From NCBI GenBank assembly GCA_017551645.1, contig JAFZLE010000018.1, forward strand, positions 1 to 6,967: 6,967 nucleotides of DNA. Reading direction: 5' to 3'. Positions within the stretch are counted from its first letter, which is position 1. Each line of letters begins with the position of its first letter. The notes under the pieces were generated by a model. It did not search any database, was not told where the DNA came from, and was given only the letters and a program-made list of their open reading frames with translations. Positions 5,457 to 6,967 of the stretch are shown piece after piece. The translations under genes and the position numbers were made by a program. The stretch is from Clostridia bacterium (GTDB lineage: Bacteria > Bacillota > Clostridia > Christensenellales > Aristaeellaceae).

Positions 5457-6967
5457 ATGGACGGATTTACTGTTTACCATCTGGCGAAGGAACTGGACGC
5501 GCGTCTGAGCGGCGCCCGGGTGGATAAGATCGCCCAGCCGGAGCGTGACGAGCTTGTGCTTACCCTGCGCTGCCCCGGCGAAAACCTGAACCTGCTCATT
5601 TCCGCCAACCCCGCCTGCTTCCGCGCGCACATCACCAACATCAAAAAAGCCAACCCCCTGGAGCCGCCGGCGCTGTGCATGCTTATGCGCAAGCACCTTG
5701 TCGGCGGGCGCTTGACCGGCGTCAGGCAGCTTTACAGCGACCGTGTGATGGAGTTCAGGTTCGAACATACCGACGAGCTGGGCGACAGGCTGCCCAAGTC
5801 CGTCATACTGGAGCTGATGGGCAAACACTCAAATATCATATTCGTAAACAGCGAAGGAAAGATACTGGAATCCTCCCGCCACGTGAACGAGCTCATCTCT
5901 TCCTACCGCGAAGTGCTGCCCGGGCTTAAATACCTGCCCCCGCCGCCCCACGGTAAACTGGCTTTCGACACCTTGGACGAGACCGCGCTCGCCTCCGCGT
6001 TAAACGGCAGAAGCGGCTCTTTCGCGAAGCTCCTTCAGCAGTCCGTAAGCGGCATGTCCCTGCCCCTCGCGCGGGAAGTCGCCTACCGCGTATGCGGCAG
6101 CGAAGACGCGGACACCTCCGATGCCGGCGCCTATTCCGCTTTGGCGGCAAAAGCGATAGCGGACATGCTCTCAAGCCCGTCTCCCCGGCTCACGCTGGAC
6201 AGCTCGGACAATCCTTTGGAACTGCTGCCCTTTGAGTACAGGTCGCGCCTGGATATCAGGCAGCGCCTGTATCCTTCATTAAGCGAAGCCGCCGACGAGT
6301 ATTACCGCCTGCGGGATGCAAAAGAGCGCTTGGGGCAGATCACCGCCTCCCTCAGCCGTGTCATAAAAAACAATATCGACCGCAGCCGCAAAAAGCTGGA
6401 GCTGCAAAAAGAAGCCTACGACGCCGCGTCAAGGCTGGACGAGTACCGGATAAAAGGCGAAATGCTTCTTGCGAACCCGCAGCTGGTGAAAAAAGGCCAG
6501 AAAAAAGTGCTGCTTCCCAATTACTATGACGAGAACGCCGCGCTTTTGGAAGTGGAACTGGACGAAAAGCTGGACGCCAACGCCAACGCCCAGAAATATT
6601 TCAAGCAGTACAAAAAAGCTCAGACCGCCCGCAAGCTGGCAGGCGCCCAGATAGAGGCCTCTCTTGAGGAGCTCAGATATCTCGAAAGCCTTGAAACCAT
6701 GCTGTCCCTGTGTTCCGACGAAGCCGGGCTCTCCGAAATACGGGACGAGATGGTGCGCGCGGGTTACGTAAAGGACATATCGTCGCGCAGCCGCAAAAAG
6801 GCACTGGCGCCCTCAAAGCCGCTGGAGTTCACTGCTCCTGATGGCACTGTTATCCTCGTGGGGCGCAACAACCTGCAAAACGACGCGCTCACCTTCTCCG
6901 CCCGGCCGGATGAGGTCTGGCTGCACGCGAAAAACATACCCGGCTCCCACGTGATAATAAAGTCCGA
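5457..6967 (+). CDS. rqcH: Ribosome-associated quality control protein RqcH (NFACT / FbpA family), 3' end cut by the window
   Basis: Binds 50S subunits still carrying peptidyl-tRNA after ribosome splitting and directs tRNA-Ala-dependent addition of C-terminal alanine tails, which mark the stalled chain for degradation. Older annotations call it a fibronectin-binding protein. The frame stays open from ATG to the last base: 503 complete codons, against about 570 in Bacillus subtilis RqcH, so roughly 70 C-terminal residues are missing. Domains: NFACT-N about 1-170, with the bacterial Asp-Arg motif at Asp95-Arg96 (YSDRVMEF) and LELMGKHSNII at 118-128; a helix-hairpin-helix region about 175-260; a charged coiled-coil about 280-425, including KYFKQYKKAQTARK (380-393); and the start of NFACT-R from about 455, with VGRNNLQNDALTF (468-480), WLHAKNIPGSHVI (488-500). 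The Asp-Arg pair supports alanine-tailing function. It is divergently transcribed from der across 121 bases. Identification is firm. Confidence 0.95.
   Translation, partial: MDGFTVYHLAKELDARLSGARVDKIAQPERDELVLTLRCPGENLNLLISANPACFRAHITNIKKANPLEPPALCMLMRKHLVGGRLTGVRQLYSDRVMEFRFEHTDELGDRLPKSVILELMGKHSNIIFVNSEGKILESSRHVNELISSYREVLPGLKYLPPPPHGKLAFDTLDETALASALNGRSGSFAKLLQQSVSGMSLPLAREVAYRVCGSEDADTSDAGAYSALAAKAIADMLSSPSPRLTLDSSDNPLELLPFEYRSRLDIRQRLYPSLSEAADEYYRLRDAKERLGQITASLSRVIKNNIDRSRKKLELQKEAYDAASRLDEYRIKGEMLLANPQLVKKGQKKVLLPNYYDENAALLEVELDEKLDANANAQKYFKQYKKAQTARKLAGAQIEASLEELRYLESLETMLSLCSDEAGLSEIRDEMVRAGYVKDISSRSRKKALAPSKPLEFTAPDGTVILVGRNNLQNDALTFSARPDEVWLHAKNIPGSHVIIKS

Noticed and set aside
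5442..5828. A 128-codon minus-strand frame opposite the start of rqcH
   Set aside because: The plus-strand frame has an excellent ribosome binding site and NFACT-N motifs; the antisense frame has neither.
1..6967. Search by eye for CRISPR repeats, transposase genes, tRNAs, rRNA, riboswitch leaders and phage genes
   Set aside because: None seen. The window is almost entirely filled by six identified genes and leaves no room for an undescribed multi-gene system.

Overview
The window reads as an ordinary, densely packed chromosomal segment of a fairly GC-rich Firmicute, most likely a Clostridia-type organism. This is inferred from gene content and protein style: an RqcH with the bacterial Asp-Arg motif, a two-domain Der GTPase directly followed by PlsY, a Clostridia-style M20D amidohydrolase, and sigma-A-like promoters. 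No mobile element, CRISPR array, phage gene, rRNA or tRNA is visible. No intergenic stretch exceeds about 125 bases.

Layout: (i) 1-585, plus strand, is the 3' part of a LarA-family (DUF2088, nickel-dependent racemase/epimerase-like) gene cut by the left edge. (ii) 594-630 is a strong, symmetrical hairpin that can terminate both this gene and the operon converging on it. (iii) 653-5335, minus strand, is a tight four-gene operon read right to left: der (50S assembly GTPase), plsY (acyl-phosphate:glycerol-3-phosphate acyltransferase), xylB (xylulokinase) and an M20D amidohydrolase. The junctions are a 1-base gap, a 26-base overlap and a 1-base gap. (iv) 5336-5456 is a 121-base divergent promoter region with a sigma-A-like promoter on each strand and a short inverted repeat inside the right-hand one. 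(v) 5457-6967, plus strand, is rqcH (NFACT/FbpA family), which is still open at the right edge and lacks about its last 70 codons.

How the genes fit together: der and rqcH both act on the large ribosomal subunit (assembly, and rescue of obstructed 50S subunits respectively) and share one control region. plsY commits glycerol-3-phosphate to membrane phospholipid synthesis. The two downstream genes are catabolic or salvage enzymes (pentose phosphorylation; N-acyl amino acid or peptide-like amide hydrolysis) with no evident pathway link to der or plsY, so they look like passengers on a housekeeping transcript. The LarA-like gene is a separate transcription unit. It may act on a sugar acid or hydroxy acid, but the metal-binding half lies outside the window.

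I found no convincing new biological system. The most useful second-look items are the shared der/rqcH control region, the unusual composition of the der operon, the unassigned LarA-family substrate and an atypical G5 segment in the first GTPase domain of Der.
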